The notes: generated by a model from the letters alone, not told the origin. A stretch of DNA of 64,000 nucleotides from Clavaria fumosa (GCA_951802425.1 OX637804.1:2294001-2358000), one strand, 5' to 3'; shown: positions 21,397 to 31,980, numbered from the stretch's first letter. Made by a program: numbers and translations.

Positions 21397-22237
21397 TTGG
21401 ATAAAAGGACGGTCTTCCTCCTTTCGCCGTCCCTTCAGAGTCTGCCTGCTATGTGCTTCCAAGGCCACCACCTTGTCGAGTTCTTCCACAGCTCCTCCCT
21501 CTTTGCTCCTCGTACTGGAATCAAGCTCTCTTGCGATACCTTCCACTGGTGGGTTCAACTCGTCCCTGCCGATGCGGACCTCTACTGGGTCCTCGACCGA
21601 TGCTTCGCCTGTGGGGATCCCTCCCACCTTGTCAAGGACTGCTCCTTGACCCAAGGTCCTTACCGACGTATCTGTGACCTTCTCGAGGACCCTCATGGTG
21701 AGTTAGCCGAGCTGCTTCTCTCTGTCTCCAGTAAGTCTGATTCTTTATAGATTGGGACTGGGCTCCTCCCCGCCCTCCCTCGCCAACTGTTTGGGCCACC
21801 ACCCCTTGGGGTGACCAAGGTACTTGGTACCAAGGTGGGCAGGATTGGGCTGAGATTGGTTCTGGTCCTGTACATCCGGCTTACCGTCCCCAGGTCCAGA
21901 TCCCCAACCTCTGGATACCCCGTTGGTGGCGCCTCCTCCGTCGCCCTCCCTTCCTACCGTTGACCTCCCCCCCGCCTATTCCCCCCTCCCGTCTCCTACT
22001 CTGGACGACGGAGGTTCTCTCGGCGCTGTGCGAGATCTGCGAGAGGCTGCCCTGGAGGCGGGAATCTGGGATGGTCAGTTTGCCTCCCATCCCTTGAGGG
22101 TAGCTCTCGGGTTCGTGGGTGAGTCTGATTTCTCAGACTCTTCAGATGAGTCGTGGGAAGAGGAGTCTTGGGGGTCTGAGTACGGCACCTCGGGCTCCTC
22201 CCTTGATGAAGAGGGGTCTTGGCTTTCTTTCGTGTAG
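21397..22237 (+). pseudogene. Gag-like protein remnant with CCHC zinc knuckle
   Basis: Frame 21397-21750 encodes DTFHWWVQLVPADADLYWVL followed by the CCHC knuckle CFACGDPSHLVKDC (C-x2-C-x4-H-x4-C) and ICDLLEDPHGELAELLL, ending at a tag. The reading then continues in another frame (WAPPRPPSPTVWATTPWGDQ) and finally in a third (PPAYSPLPSPTLDDGGSLGA to SGSSLDEEGSWLSFV, stop at 22237), which is acidic and Ser-rich. This pattern of a knuckle followed by a disordered tail fits a retroelement Gag. No RT follows, so the class is unknown. Two frame changes indicate decay, or introns that I cannot place. Confidence 0.55.
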
Positions 22238-22727
22238 ATAAGTATTGTACTTATCTTGCGATAAAATATATAGTTGGGGTTTAGCCCCTTGTTCACCTGA
22301 TTTGCATGGTGTTCCTTAAGTTAAAGGATTGAAATTTGCTGGCCTGGTAGTACGGACGACGCTTTCATGACAGCAAGCCACATTCCCCTACAAAGGAATC
22401 ATGCAGTGCTACACAGTTCTACATGTTGGATTGATTAATGTGGAAAGTCAATCTAGTGTTGCCAACTGCTCAAGCCGATTTCTTTTTTGGGAATTTGCAT
22501 TGAGTATTGTGGCTTCAAATCAACAGGTAATCCCACAGAATAAGCGGCTTTGGGCTCTCACAGAAGGAGTGAATGATCAGATGTATCAAAATCTCTCCTC
22601 CCATTGTGCATTGTCCAACAGCTCGCTCGGTTTAGCCGAGCCGAGCCGAAAAAAGCCAAGCCATGGCAACACTAAGTCAATCACAACAGGGATGAGACAC
22701 TCTGTCCCCCTCATTGAACTATAATGT
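22238..22727. other. Intergenic, nothing recognised
   Basis: Low-complexity and unique sequence after the gag remnant. Short frames only. Confidence 0.45.
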
Positions 22728-22802
22728 AGACCATGTAGCTCAGTGGTTAGAGCACCCACCATGTGTTTGGGAGGTCCTAGGTTCAAACCCCAGTGTGGTC
22801 AC
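22728..22802 (+). tRNA. tRNA-like sequence, probably a tRNA-derived SINE head or pseudo-tRNA
   Basis: Reads as a tRNA cloverleaf. The acceptor arms are GACCATG and TGTGGTC, with two G-U pairs. The A box is TAGCTCAGTGGTTAGAGCA with a GCTC/GAGC D stem. The B box is GGTTCAAACCC. The anticodon arm CCCAC-loop-TTGGG has a mismatch and its loop (CATGTGT) places TGT at the anticodon, but has A where the invariant U33 should be. It is therefore unlikely to be a functional tRNA-Thr. An internal pol III promoter looks intact and a TTTT run follows shortly at 22805. Confidence 0.6.
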
Positions 22803-23086
22803 CCTTTTATGAAACATCAACACTACACATGGAAGGAAGTTGTCTATTGCTTCTATAGAACTATAGGTGTCTGCACAGCACTGCCAAAATGCATATAGCA
22901 TGATTGCACTTTGCTGATGTTGAGACAACTTGTCTCAAGCAGGGCATTTGTATTAGGAAAGGTTGATGGTTGCAAATGGAGAGTCTTATTTTGTGTGGTG
23001 GTATGTGATTACAACTCACTGCTGGCAATGTGGCTCTCTTGAAATTCTGAAATGCTTTGGGAAACCAACATGTATTTACCTACTGT
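22803..23086. other. Possible SINE body or intergenic sequence
   Basis: Follows the tRNA-like head without recognised coding content. It ends where an LTR fragment begins at 23087. No second copy in the window confirms a SINE tail. Confidence 0.3.
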
Positions 23087-23259
23087 CAGGATCCACCCAT
23101 TTTTCCTGCCCAATTTGAGTCTATCATCATCTACAAACCTCCTGACACCCTCTCACAACCTCACAGACTACCCTGCATGCTTCCAAGACCCACCCTCTTC
23201 CAGAACCCTTTCCATTTTCCCAGGACTTCCTACAACACTTGCAACCACAACTCTATACA
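23087..23259 (+). repeat. Truncated LTR fragment of the 47-50 kb family
   Basis: Begins TGTCAGGATCCACCCATTTTT and shares 'cttgcaaccacaac' and neighbouring text with the LTR starting at 47375. It is cut off at 23259, where cassette E1 starts abruptly. Confidence 0.75.
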
Positions 23260-24012
23260 TGAGTTCGAACGGACAACACCACTGTCGGCTGCTCCCCTAC
23301 AGCCTTGAATGCCAGGCAGTGAATAGGGCTCTTCTGATCTGGGAGGCAGATCGACCCAATCATTCTCTGCTCCAGCGTGTCGTTAAATTCATCTGTACTC
23401 AACGACCTCGCCGGCAGTCAATCTCCGGGTCACGCTCTGCTCGGTGGCCGATGGAGCTGATATGTCAACGACTTGCCCCCACCACCCCACCTAAACGACA
23501 TATTCCCATGAATCCGTGTTCACCAGAGTGAAGATGCGAAATAACAAGAATGAATGCCGACCAGAGGGGATGACACATGCAATGTCTGCGCCAACGTCGC
23601 AGATGCCGGAGATTTTAGAAATAATGAATATTCGCTTCCAGATTGTATGTTGCTCTGCGGGGGCGAGTGGAAGCGAAAGACGGAAAGGCCATCCACTCCT
23701 CGTCGGTGTAATCAACAATCCCGCAATCGCTGACATGACCCGCCGCCGCTGCTGCCTCCACCTTGCAATATATCGCGGTCATCACTGCATAGCATTCAGC
23801 TGGTTCATCAACACGCATTCTTCTTCGGCGCAGTGCGCCACAACCCTCGCAGCTAGTCCAGCCCGACGTTTCCGGCTCACCGGTCTCGGTGCGGATGGCG
23901 GCCAGCTCTTCCTTCAGCCCTTGCTCAGACTTTTTTATTGCAAATGCAAAAGAGCAGTGGTGGCTTTGGCTGTGAGGGCGATGATTTGACTGCGTGGATA
24001 TATGTGTAGTCC
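23260..24012. repeat. Cassette copy E1, left part
   Basis: Matches copy C from about 7525 to 8261 almost base for base. It starts abruptly after a truncated LTR fragment at 23087-23259, so the modular and Chs7-like parts are missing. It is split from its continuation at 30062 by the large hAT insertion. Confidence 0.85.
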
Positions 24013-24208
24013 CGGGTAGGGATGCCAAAGTTCAGTTCAGTTCGGTTCTCTGAGACATTTGCCCGAACTGCAAACCAGAACCAAACCTTGAGGACATGAT
24101 AGACAGAACCGAGAACCAGAACTGACAGAACCGGGTTTGGCAGGTTCGGTTCTGGTTCGAACCTTAGGACCACATAAGTATCATATAAGTCTGAGCTATA
24201 ACTAATGA

Positions 24209-24427
24209 TCAGTCATCATCCAGCGGCACCCATATATGATCATGAGCAGCCGCCTCATCCTCTGCCACGAGAAGCCCATCCCGATAACAACTCTTCAAAA
24301 TCTGCAATGCTTCAAATGTTGCCGGTTTGAGCTGATTGTGAGCCTTTGTATCTGTCAATCTACCAGATGAGAATGCACGCTCAGATGAGATGGAGGAACC
24401 TTGAATGGCCAGAGATTTAGCACACAT
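24209..24427 (-). pseudogene. hAT transposase C-terminal dimerisation domain fragment
   Basis: The frame contains LAIQGSSISSERAFSSGRLT followed by LKPATFEALQILKSCYRDG, the recognisable C-terminal dimerisation signature of hAT transposases. It ends with an acidic tail and a stop at 24209. The WW and catalytic RNase H-like parts expected upstream are missing. An upstream exon-like piece at about 24640-24735 (DEVDVYERLREERETDRL followed by gtgagt) could be the preceding exon. Confidence 0.85.
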
Positions 24428-24572
24428 GATAACTGCACAAGATAATCACACACTTGCATACTTCGCACCGATGACCCTTCTCCATCATGCCATCTGGCAT
24501 GGTATGTATTTCTGCTGTAAAGACAGTTTGGATGTCTGCAGTGCGGTGGTCATTTCCTTGTGAACTACTCAT
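24417..24572 (-). pseudogene. Possible hAT N-terminal BED-finger fragment
   Basis: A 51-codon frame with TADIQTVFTAEIHTMPDG and GHRCEVCK resembles the start of Agaricomycete hAT transposases, where a 'D-(I/V)-x-T-(V/I)-F' motif precedes a C-x2-C finger. Its position next to the C-terminal domain suggests an internally deleted derivative. The resemblance is modest. Confidence 0.35.
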
Positions 24573-24789
24573 TTTTTTCACCTAGAGCCATGTATCAAGA
24601 CTAGATTGGATGATATGTACCTGAACTCACCAGCCGATCAGTTTCTCGCTCTTCTCGCAGACGCTCGTACACATCCACCTCATCCCTTCCCTCTTGGTTA
24701 CATATTCCTTCATCATCAGCAAACCTCGAATTGTCTTGACCCACCTTGACTGTCTTGACAAATTGGTCAAGACAGTCAAGAAAGTCAAG

Positions 24790-25070
24790 ACATGTATTTT
24801 ATCTTGGAGAGTGTTGTAGTCAAGGATATGCTAAGTAGTCAAGAGCTAATAAGATGGTCAAGACCAATAAGAAAACAAGCAATAATTGTAGTCAAGAACT
24901 AATAAGATGGTCAAGACTAATAAGAAAATCAACACATGTATTTTATCTTGGAGAGCATTGTAGTCAAGGATATGCTAAGAAATCAAGAGCCAATAAGTTG
25001 GTCAAGACCAATAAGAAACAATTGTAGTCAAGAGCCAATAAGATGATCAAGACTAATTAGAAAACAATCA
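24790..25070. repeat. ~145-bp direct repeat with 'gtcaagaNNaataag' motifs
   Basis: Two imperfect copies of a unit starting 'acatgtattttatcttggag', each containing several 'agtcaagan(c/a)taataaga' motifs related to the element's terminal TCAAGAC sequence. Confidence 0.75.
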
Positions 25071-25640
25071 GTAAAAAAGATGTCAAGAAGCTATCTCAAA
25101 AGCATGGTGATCAATGAACTTATTTACATAGTAGCTACAAAAGACATCAACATCAGCAAAACCTGAATTGGACTTCAAAAGAAATTTCGACATAAGGTCA
25201 CATGATCTATGTTGAACTTTGTTCAAAGTCCGACCCCGCTTGTCAGTCGTGCCCACACTACTCTCACATCCTCGATCTAACACCCCCCCGCTCCTCTTCC
25301 TCTCCCTCTCTCTCTCTCTCTCTTTGTGTGACAACGAAAATGGCGGCAACGACCCCAGGTGACCTCCTCTGTCTTTCCCTCTGCTGACCCCAGGTAAGGA
25401 AATGGCAGGGGTAACGACAGCAGCGGTTGTTGACGATGACGGTGGCAGCAGCAGCAGTGGCAATGGACAGTGATGACGGCAGCAGCAGCAGCAATGGACA
25501 ATGAGCGGCGGCAGCAGCAGACGGCGTTGACGGCGGCAGCAGCAGCGGGTGACGTGGACGGCGGCGGCAGCGGCAGTGGACAGCAGCAGCAGGAACAATG
25601 GACGACAACTCAGGTGATGCCGCCCCTGCAGTCACCCCTC

Positions 25641-26510
25641 CTTCCTCCCGTTCTACCAGCAACACCATCCCAACACTGCTCTGCCCCCGTCCAACAATCA
25701 GCTCTCATCTCTTGGAAATCCCATCCTCGGCCTCTTCGCCACCGAATACGTCCACGCGAGCTACCCCCACCTCCCCACCCGCGTCCTCAAGGCTGCAGTA
25801 AGCGCACACGTCGGCCCAGTAACATGCGCCAGCATCGCGCATGAGATGGGCGCGACCCAGCTCTTGTGGTGGCATCGTACCGTGCGTCCTTTCCTATTTC
25901 TCAATGCCGTTTCTCACCACATTGCCTCTCACAAAGAGGCCAATACTCCGACGACAGTGGGCATACTTCACGCAGACGCACTCGCGTCTATACCACGAGA
26001 GATCGTGGCCCTGGTATATAAACACCGTTGTCTGCTCTCGGCCTGCAAGTTCACCAACGCCTTCTTTTCCCGTGAAATCGACCTCCGAAACATGCTCAAA
26101 TTCCGAGACCCCAAACGCGCTCTTCTCGAGACAGTCGCCAAGTTCAAGCACAAACGTCCAAAATCTCGGTGAGCACCAGGTCTCTGCGTTGTTTCCAGAG
26201 CTCATCTGTTCCTGGCACCTGTATCCATGCCAAAAGTCTGCTCAAAGAGACCGGCCACTTCTCCAACTCTCCCATATTTGTCGTCGGGATCTATTCCGGC
26301 GCCGACCAGCTCGGCGAGGGGTTTGGGAGCTCGCTCAAAACGGCAGAGTACCGCGTATGGCGCCTTCCCTCCCTCTGACCTGGCTGCGCTGCCGCAAACT
26401 CAACTTTCCTCTGAACCCGTCTAGGCTGCAGAAGATGCATTGCACCGACTCTACCTGACACGCACGCCTGCACACCTCCTACGCATCCCGACGTCGACAG
26501 CAGGAACCAT
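25641..26510 (+). pseudogene. Captured fragment of mitochondrial ribosomal protein mL44 gene
   Basis: Exon-like pieces encode a basidiomycete mL44 (yeast MRPL3 family, an RNase III-like plus dsRNA-binding fold). They are LGNPILGLFATEYVHASYPH, HLPTRVLKAAVSAHVGP and MGATQLLWWHRT (to 25881); then HADALASIPREIVALVYKHR and LRNMLKFRDPKRALLETVAK (25939-26168); then LLKETGHFSNSPIFVVGIYS and LGEGFGSSLKTAEY (26237-26354); then AAEDALHRLYLTRTPAHLL (26425 on). The intervening segments 25882-25938, 26169-26236 and 26355-26424 have splice-like ends and restore the frame when removed, so the donor was genomic DNA, not cDNA. The N-terminal part of the protein is missing. Flanking copies of a ~33-bp sequence containing ATGGACGACAACTCAGGTG lie at 25588-25620 and 26498-26530. 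Confidence 0.85.
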
Positions 26511-26559
26511 GGACGACAACTCAGGTGATGCTGCCCCCTCTCTTTTTCTCCCTTTCTCA

Positions 26560-27995
26560 TGACCCCAAATGCAGAAACGGCAGGCGGCAACGACGACGGT
26601 GGCAGCAGAAGCGGTCGACATCGGCAGCGGCAATGGACGGCGGCGGCGGCAGCAGCAAAGCAGCGACAATGGTAGCGGCGGCACTAGCAGCGACAACGAT
26701 GGTAGCAGCGGCACCAGCAGCGATGGTGGTGGCGGTGGCGGCGGCACCAGCAGCAACGGCGGTGGCAGCGGCGGAGGCAGCACCAGCAGTGAAAGCGGCG
26801 GCAGCGGCACCGGCTGCGATGGCGGCGGCGGCAGTACCAGCAGTGACGGCGACAGCAGCGGCACCAGCAGCAGTGGCGGCGGTGCAGCGATGACGATGGT
26901 AGCGGTGGCACTAGCAGCGACGGTGGTGGCGGCAGTGGCGGCAGCACCAGCAGCGATGGCGGTGGCGGCGGCACCAGCGGCGGCAGCAGTGGCACCAGCA
27001 GCGGCGGCGGCGGCGCAGTGACAATGACGGTAGCGGTGGCAGCGGTGGCACCAGCAGCAGCGGCGATGGCACCAGCAGCAGCGGCGGTGGCGGCAGTACC
27101 AGCAGTGATGGCGGCAGCCGCAGCACCAGCACCAGCAACAGCAGCAGCGGCGCAGTGATGATGACGGTAGCAGCGGCGGCGGCGGCAGCGGCGCCAACAG
27201 CGATGGCGACGGCGGTACCAGCAGTGACGGCGGCAGCGGCAGCACAGCGATGACGACGGTAGCGGCAGCACTAGCAGCGACGGCGGTGGCGGCGGTGGCG
27301 GCAGCGGTGATGGCACCAGCAGCAGCGGCGATGGCACCAGCAGCGGCAGCGCGACCGCAGCGGCGGCAGCAGCGCACAACAGCGGCAGCAGCGCACGACC
27401 GCAGCGGCAGCAGCAGCACACAACCGCAGCGACGGCAGCAGTGCACGATGGCAGCAGCGCACAATGGTGGCGGCGGCAGCGGCATCAGCACACGATGGCA
27501 GCGGTAGCAGCGCACAACGGCAGCGGCAGCAGTGCACAACCACAGTGGCGGCAGCAGCGCACAACCGCAGCGGCGGCAGCAGTGCACAATGGCAGCAGTG
27601 CACAATGGCGGTGGCAGCAGCGGCATCAGCACACGATGGCAGCGGTAGCAGCGCACGACGGCGGCGGCAGCAGTGCACAACCACAGTGGCGGCAGCAGCG
27701 CACAACCGCAGCGGCGGCAGCAGTGCACGACTGCAGCAGCGCACGACCGCAGCGGCAGCAGCGCACAATGGCGGCAGCGGCGGCATCAGCACATGATGGC
27801 AGCGGTAGCAGCGCACGACGGCGGCGGCAGCAGCGCACAACCACAGTGGTGGCAGCAGTGCATGACCGCAGCGGCGGCAGCAGTGCACAACCGCAGCAGC
27901 GCACAACCGCAGCGGCAGCAGCGCACAATGGCGGCGGCAGCAGCATCAGCACACAATGGCAGTGGTAGCAGCGCACAACAGTGGCGGCAGCAGTG
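26560..27995. repeat. GC-rich degenerate trinucleotide tract
   Basis: Dominated by GGC, AGC, GCA and CAC triplets (ggcagcagcggc..., then cagcgcacaac... units of ~30-60 bp). Frames stay open on several frames and both strands because stops are rare in such triplets. It is therefore treated as low-complexity DNA, not as a gene. Confidence 0.8.
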
Positions 27996-28168
27996 GAACC
28001 ATTGTCTTGACCCCTTATCACATCTTGTACACTTGATTACTTTGTACACTTGATTGTTGTTGAATCAAGAACTTTAACTTGTATAAGTAGGTTCGTTTTG
28101 CGTTTTCAAGACGGAGTTCTTGACCAAAAAAGTTCTTGATCTGTCTTGACCACTAAGGTCAAGACAGA

Positions 28169-28750
28169 TCAAGCTGGGTCAAGACATTTTGAGGTTTCCT
28201 GATGATCCTCCGTGGGCTCGACATCACTATTGACGATGTTGGTTCGTTTGGTTTGCTTCTTCTGCGGTGCTTTTGGTCGCAAGGAAATGGGCGCTTTGGC
28301 ATCCTCGGTGGACTCGTCACTATCAGGATTGATAACGGTGGGTTTTGCTCGCTTCTTCCTTGGTGCTTTTGGTGCTGCGGCAAGACGCACTTTGGTGTTG
28401 GCTGTCTTTTTGCGTTTCTGGCCCACTTGTGCGTTGTTGTCAGGTTTGGATCCAGAATCATCCTCGCCGGATGTGATACCCGCAGCTGCTTTGGCTTTCC
28501 TGGAAGGTATTATTATCCGTCGCTGTCCAGCCGGAAGCTCTGAGTCTGGTTTTGTAACTTTCAGTGGAGAGTTACCATAGTCGTTGAGAAAGACTCGGAA
28601 ACAACGTACTCGACGGTCTGATGTTCGGCGCCTTGGCCCTTGCTTTGGAGTTGCCTTTTGTGGGAGGGATTGGCACGTCATCATCCACCAGAGTAATGCC
28701 ACACAATGTCTTCTGCATCCTTCAACTTTCCATGAGCATCGAGGGCGCAA
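28169..28750 (-). pseudogene. Lys/Ala/Asp-rich frame within the hAT element, possible transposase N-terminal region
   Basis: A 193-codon frame with charged, low-complexity composition: RRIIIPSRKAKAAAG, QKRKKTANTK, PRKKRAKPTVINPDSDESTE. It ends inside the end of the nested element. Its place on the same strand and upstream of the hAT C-terminal domain suggests it is the N-terminal linker of that transposase, but there is no diagnostic motif. Confidence 0.4.
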
Positions 28751-28801
28751 TCTTCAGAAGCCATGAAAAGCAGGAGTCAATTAGATTTTTTCTGCCTCAT
28801 A

Positions 28802-29794
28802 CAGTTGACAAGCTCATAATGCATGTGGCCTTACTGCATAAGTTGAATAATGCATCAGTTTTGGGTCCTTCCCAACATGGGAAGCAGGGAAATTAGGAAT
28901 TTCATGCATAACACATAATGCATTCAGATTTTCCAGGTTATGCAATAGTGTGGGTTGCTAGTACAAACTGGAGTGGCTCACCAAATTACAAATGAGTGCT
29001 AATTTTCAATTTTCAACATGTCTTGCCCATTTCATGATGCCTGTCAAACCCAGGCACAAGGTGTGCAACAGGCCAGCTCCATATACATGCAAGCCATCAG
29101 CCAAAGTGTCCCCAAATGCCCCTGCAACATCAGCCATCGCCCAGAATTCATCTCACAGCAGTGCAGGCACACCTGGAGTTCACACAGTAGTGCTGTTAGG
29201 ATCGCTTATGTAAGCCATCCCAAAGTGCAGTTGTGGAGAAACTGGGGAGGGTTGTTGGAAGGTCACATGACCTGTGGCTGGGTCGGATTATGTAATCATG
29301 TAAGATCACATGACCTGGGGCCTGGGCGCATCACGTGATCCGAGGGTCCGAGCGTGGGAACGCCGGCAAGTGCCGAAGCGTTCGCTATAAGTACTTTCAC
29401 TTTTCCTTTTTTGTACTCTTTTCCCCTTATCTTAGTATTGTCGTCATGACCTTACGCTTAAGTTGTGTGAGACCCAGTCTGATAAGTGCAATGATGTGTG
29501 AACAAACTCCTTACTACTGTCTGAGGCTGGTATAAATACTATCTATGGGTAATCAACAGCATGCAGATAGCGCAAAGAACAAGAAGGCTAAACAAAAGGG
29601 CAGCACACTATAGCACCGCCTGTTCTGAGAGCAAGCAGAGGCAGGGGTGAAGCGCTTACTTCATCAAATTGCAATGTCACACTTTACAATAGTCACATGT
29701 CACGTGTTGTGATCTTCCCGGCATAACGCATATGGCCCATAATGCATGACCTTTGAGGCCTTCCCAACTGTATGCATTATGAGCTTGTCTACTG
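28802..29794. mobile_element. Tc1/mariner-like MITE nested in the hAT element
   Basis: Ends read CAGTTGACAAGCTCATAAT on the left and the complement of CAGTAGACAAGCTCATAAT on the right, flanked by TA at both ends (28800-28801 and 29795-29796). A CAGT start with a TA duplication is characteristic of Tc1/mariner. No transposase is present. Removing the solo LTR inside it leaves about 697 bp. Confidence 0.8.
29194..29484 (+). repeat. Solo LTR of the gypsy family
   Basis: 291 bp from TGTTAGGATCGCTTATG to CAGTCTGATA, colinear with the LTR at 19602-19906, including the CACGTGA motifs and 'ccgagcgtgggaacgccggc'. Flanked by AGTGC on both sides (29189-29193 and 29485-29489), a 5-bp target duplication, so it arose by LTR-LTR recombination at an authentic insertion. 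Confidence 0.92.
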
Positions 29795-30061
29795 TATATA
29801 CACACAAATAATACTGAGTCTGTCGGAGTACTAACTGACAGCCACCAATATCTATTAAATTTTTCTAATAAGTTGTCCATCAGTTCTCGGTTCGAACAGG
29901 TTCGAACCGAGTTCAGATGGATGCCTGAGCCACAGAACCGTGAACCGAACCTATATGCAGAAGGTAGAACCAGAACCGGACTGAACCAGAACCTTAGCTT
30001 AGGTTCGGTTCGGCAGTTCGGGGTTCGAACCGCGGTTCAGGACCGAACTTCGGCATCCCTC

Positions 30062-30490
30062 GTAGTCCGGTCGTCGAGCGCTGTCGAGCCCTGGGACGAC
30101 GATTGGGCATGCTCGACACGAGACATCACGAGGACGAGTTCATCTGCAGCCTTTGAATGAGAAAAGGATGCGGCCGTCGGTGAACTGTGTGATTGGCCTT
30201 TGCCACGACGAGGAAACGACGGGTTGGGACTGTTCACGGCAAGAAGTGTGATCACCGCCTCCTACTGAACAGAACCAACAACACAAACTCACCTTGTTTC
30301 ATGTCCCTCTGGAAGGGGTCGGTGGCGGAAGATATAACGAGTTAACTTTGTGTTTTACACCTCACAAATTCTTACCAGTCCTTCGGTGTCTCTCCTCTCA
30401 GCTAGTCAAAGAAGTTGCGGGCGGTTGCGGGCGGTTGCGGGCGTTCCCTCTAATAATCACAGATGAGATTCCCGAGGTAAGTCCAATTAA
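30062..30490. repeat. Cassette copy E1, right part
   Basis: Continues the E1 sequence after the hAT insertion. It begins with the duplicated target 'gtagtcc' (30062-30068) and then follows copy C from about 8256 onward. E1 therefore existed before the hAT arrived. Confidence 0.85.
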
Positions 30491-30707
30491 TGTCCGTGAT
30501 CGACGTTGATACACGACGGTGAAGCAAGGATTCCCTTCCCGCTGCCATCAAGTCCGATGCTGCCGATTCAGTTGATCCGCTAATTTGCTAATTTGCGGCA
30601 GTCCGGTACTACTGTGAACGTTTCAAAACGGCAAATATTATTTCTTTTGCTGTAGTATACAAGACTATATTCCCAAGAGTCAGCCTTTAGCAGTACCAGG
30701 GCTGAGC

Positions 30708-30775
30708 GTTGAACGTTGAACGTTGAACGTTGAATGTTGAACGTTGAATGTTGAACGTTGAATGTTGAATGTTGA
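30708..30775. repeat. 7-bp VNTR upstream of modular gene E2
   Basis: Ten tandem units, alternating GTTGAAC and GTTGAAT, ending 'gttgag'. This is the longest of the four arrays in the window. Confidence 0.88.
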
Positions 30776-30885
30776 GCTGCGCGGTTGACCTCTGGGGGCA
30801 ACGAATCTACAGGACCGAATTGGCAAGATGTTACAGTATTACTATTATACAGCACCGAGTTTGCAAAAATGACTGAAATCTTTAG

Positions 30886-30893
30886 TATATAAA
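30886..30893 (+). promoter_or_regulatory. TATA box of modular gene E2
   Basis: TATATAAA, 55 bp before the ATG at 30948, in the same block as copy D. Confidence 0.75.
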
Positions 30894-30947
30894 GAGGCAG
30901 TTGAGAGAGACAAGAGAGACCGCAATTAAAGCAACAGCAAAGATAAA

Positions 30948-31625
30948 ATGGCCAAAGACCCGGTGAAGCAGATGCGAGTACGTCTTCAATAACTGTGTTA
31001 CTGCAAACTGACCCATGATGAGGGCCCCAAAAGGCCATTATCGAAAGTCAGGGCCCGACCCCCGAGAACATGGAGATGATGGAGAGTGTTCTTGTACGTC
31101 TCCAATAACTATCCCACTACTACAAACTGACTCATGGTGGGAAGAGATGGGCACAGTATGGAGTGGAGGGCCAGGATGCAGTACGTCTCCAATAACTGTG
31201 TTACTACCACAAACTGACCCATGATGATGGCCCCAAAAGAATGTTCCCCAAGACATCAATAGCTTCATTAGCTTCCTCGACGAGCGCGCCGAACGCAGGC
31301 AGGAGATGTATCGAGTGCGTCTCCAATAACTATCTTACTGTTACAAACTGACCCCATGGGTGGAAAGAGATGGGCACAGCTTGGGCAGCGCCAGGATGCA
31401 GTACGTCTGCAATAACTGTCTTACCATGATGGGAAGTACTACAACCAACATTTTGTTGGGCCTCCACTCGTACAGTCAACTGCGCCCGAAAATGTCGAAA
31501 ATGTCGAAAATTTCGACTCCGACGCAAATGACTCCAACGACAATGACTCCGACGAAGATGACGAAACTGACAATGACGAAACTGACAATGACGAAACTGA
31601 CGATGACGAAAGCTCCCGTCGTTAA
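30948..31625 (+). CDS. Modular small-exon gene, copy E2 (hypothetical protein, ~140 aa)
   Basis: Function unknown. Six phase-0 exons: 30948-30977 (MAKDPVKQMR), 31034-31093 (AIIESQGPTPENMEMMESVL), 31145-31180 (RWAQYGVEGQDA), 31240-31314 (25 residues including FISFLDERAERRQEMY), 31368-31400 (RWAQLGQRQDA) and 31437-31625 (YYNQHFVGPP then a long acidic Asp/Asn/Glu/Thr tail to taa). The five introns (36-59 bp) are near-copies of those in gene D. Exon 4 corresponds to the helix-like module of D, and exons 3 and 5 to the W-A-x-x-G module. The reading frame is complete and the splice sites canonical, so this is a credible expressed gene. Confidence 0.65.
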
Positions 31626-31980
31626 AGCAACGTTGAAGGTTCGAACAAAACTCACACCTTTTACTCATCTCTTTCTCACCATTCCAGTAGCCCCAGATGT
31701 CCTCGTAGCTACCTGAAGTCAAAGTAATAAATTGAATGCGAGGGTTTCTTATGTCTTTGAACGTGTACAAATATGTTGTTTGAATCGACAGAAATGGTTT
31801 CTGTCCTACTCCAAAGCCACACACCAGTGAAGGCGATCCAGCTCGCGTGAAGTGTTATCTACACGCGTGCACATTCGTCACTCCCTCCTCCCGCTTCCAC
31901 CCAGTTCCAGATTCTCCCTGCCCCCTCCTCCCCTTTTTTCACGACTCGCAGGTCTCCCGTCCCTCTCCCACCGTTCTGCC

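Larger units (their letters stand above)
24737..28187. mobile_element. Nested long-TIR element carrying a captured host gene fragment
   Basis: Both ends read TGTCTTGACCCA(C/G)CTTGA and continue inward with a second, hairpin-forming copy (tgtcttgac...gtcaagaca), so each end can fold on itself. Similarity between the two ends extends about 17 bp further outward with few mismatches (to ~24712 and ~28213), so the exact termini and target duplication are unresolved. The interior holds a 145-bp direct repeat (24790-25070), CT-rich and GC-rich trinucleotide sequence, and an mL44 gene fragment. No transposase is visible. It interrupts the larger hAT. Confidence 0.75.
24013..30061 (-). mobile_element. 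hAT DNA transposon, degenerate, with nested insertions
   Basis: Ends are TAGGGATGCCAAAGTTC on the left (24017) and the complement of AGGGATGCCGAAGTTCGG on the right (to 30060). Both are followed inward by many GGTTC/GAACC subterminal repeats typical of hAT elements. The flanks repeat 'gtagtcc' (24006-24012 and 30062-30068), a 7-bp match that may be 8 bp with one mismatch. The same site is undisturbed in cassette C at about 8256. The element contains a hAT C-terminal dimerisation region, plus at least three younger insertions. Confidence 0.88.

Noticed and set aside
24017..24200. GGTTC-rich end read as a telomere-like or microsatellite array
   Set aside because: The motif is mirrored at 29880-30060 and coincides with the hAT termini, so it is subterminal transposon sequence.
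26451..27728. 425-codon Cys/Leu/Pro-rich minus-strand frame
   Set aside because: Same triplet-repeat artefact. Its start also overlaps the mL44 fragment in antisense.
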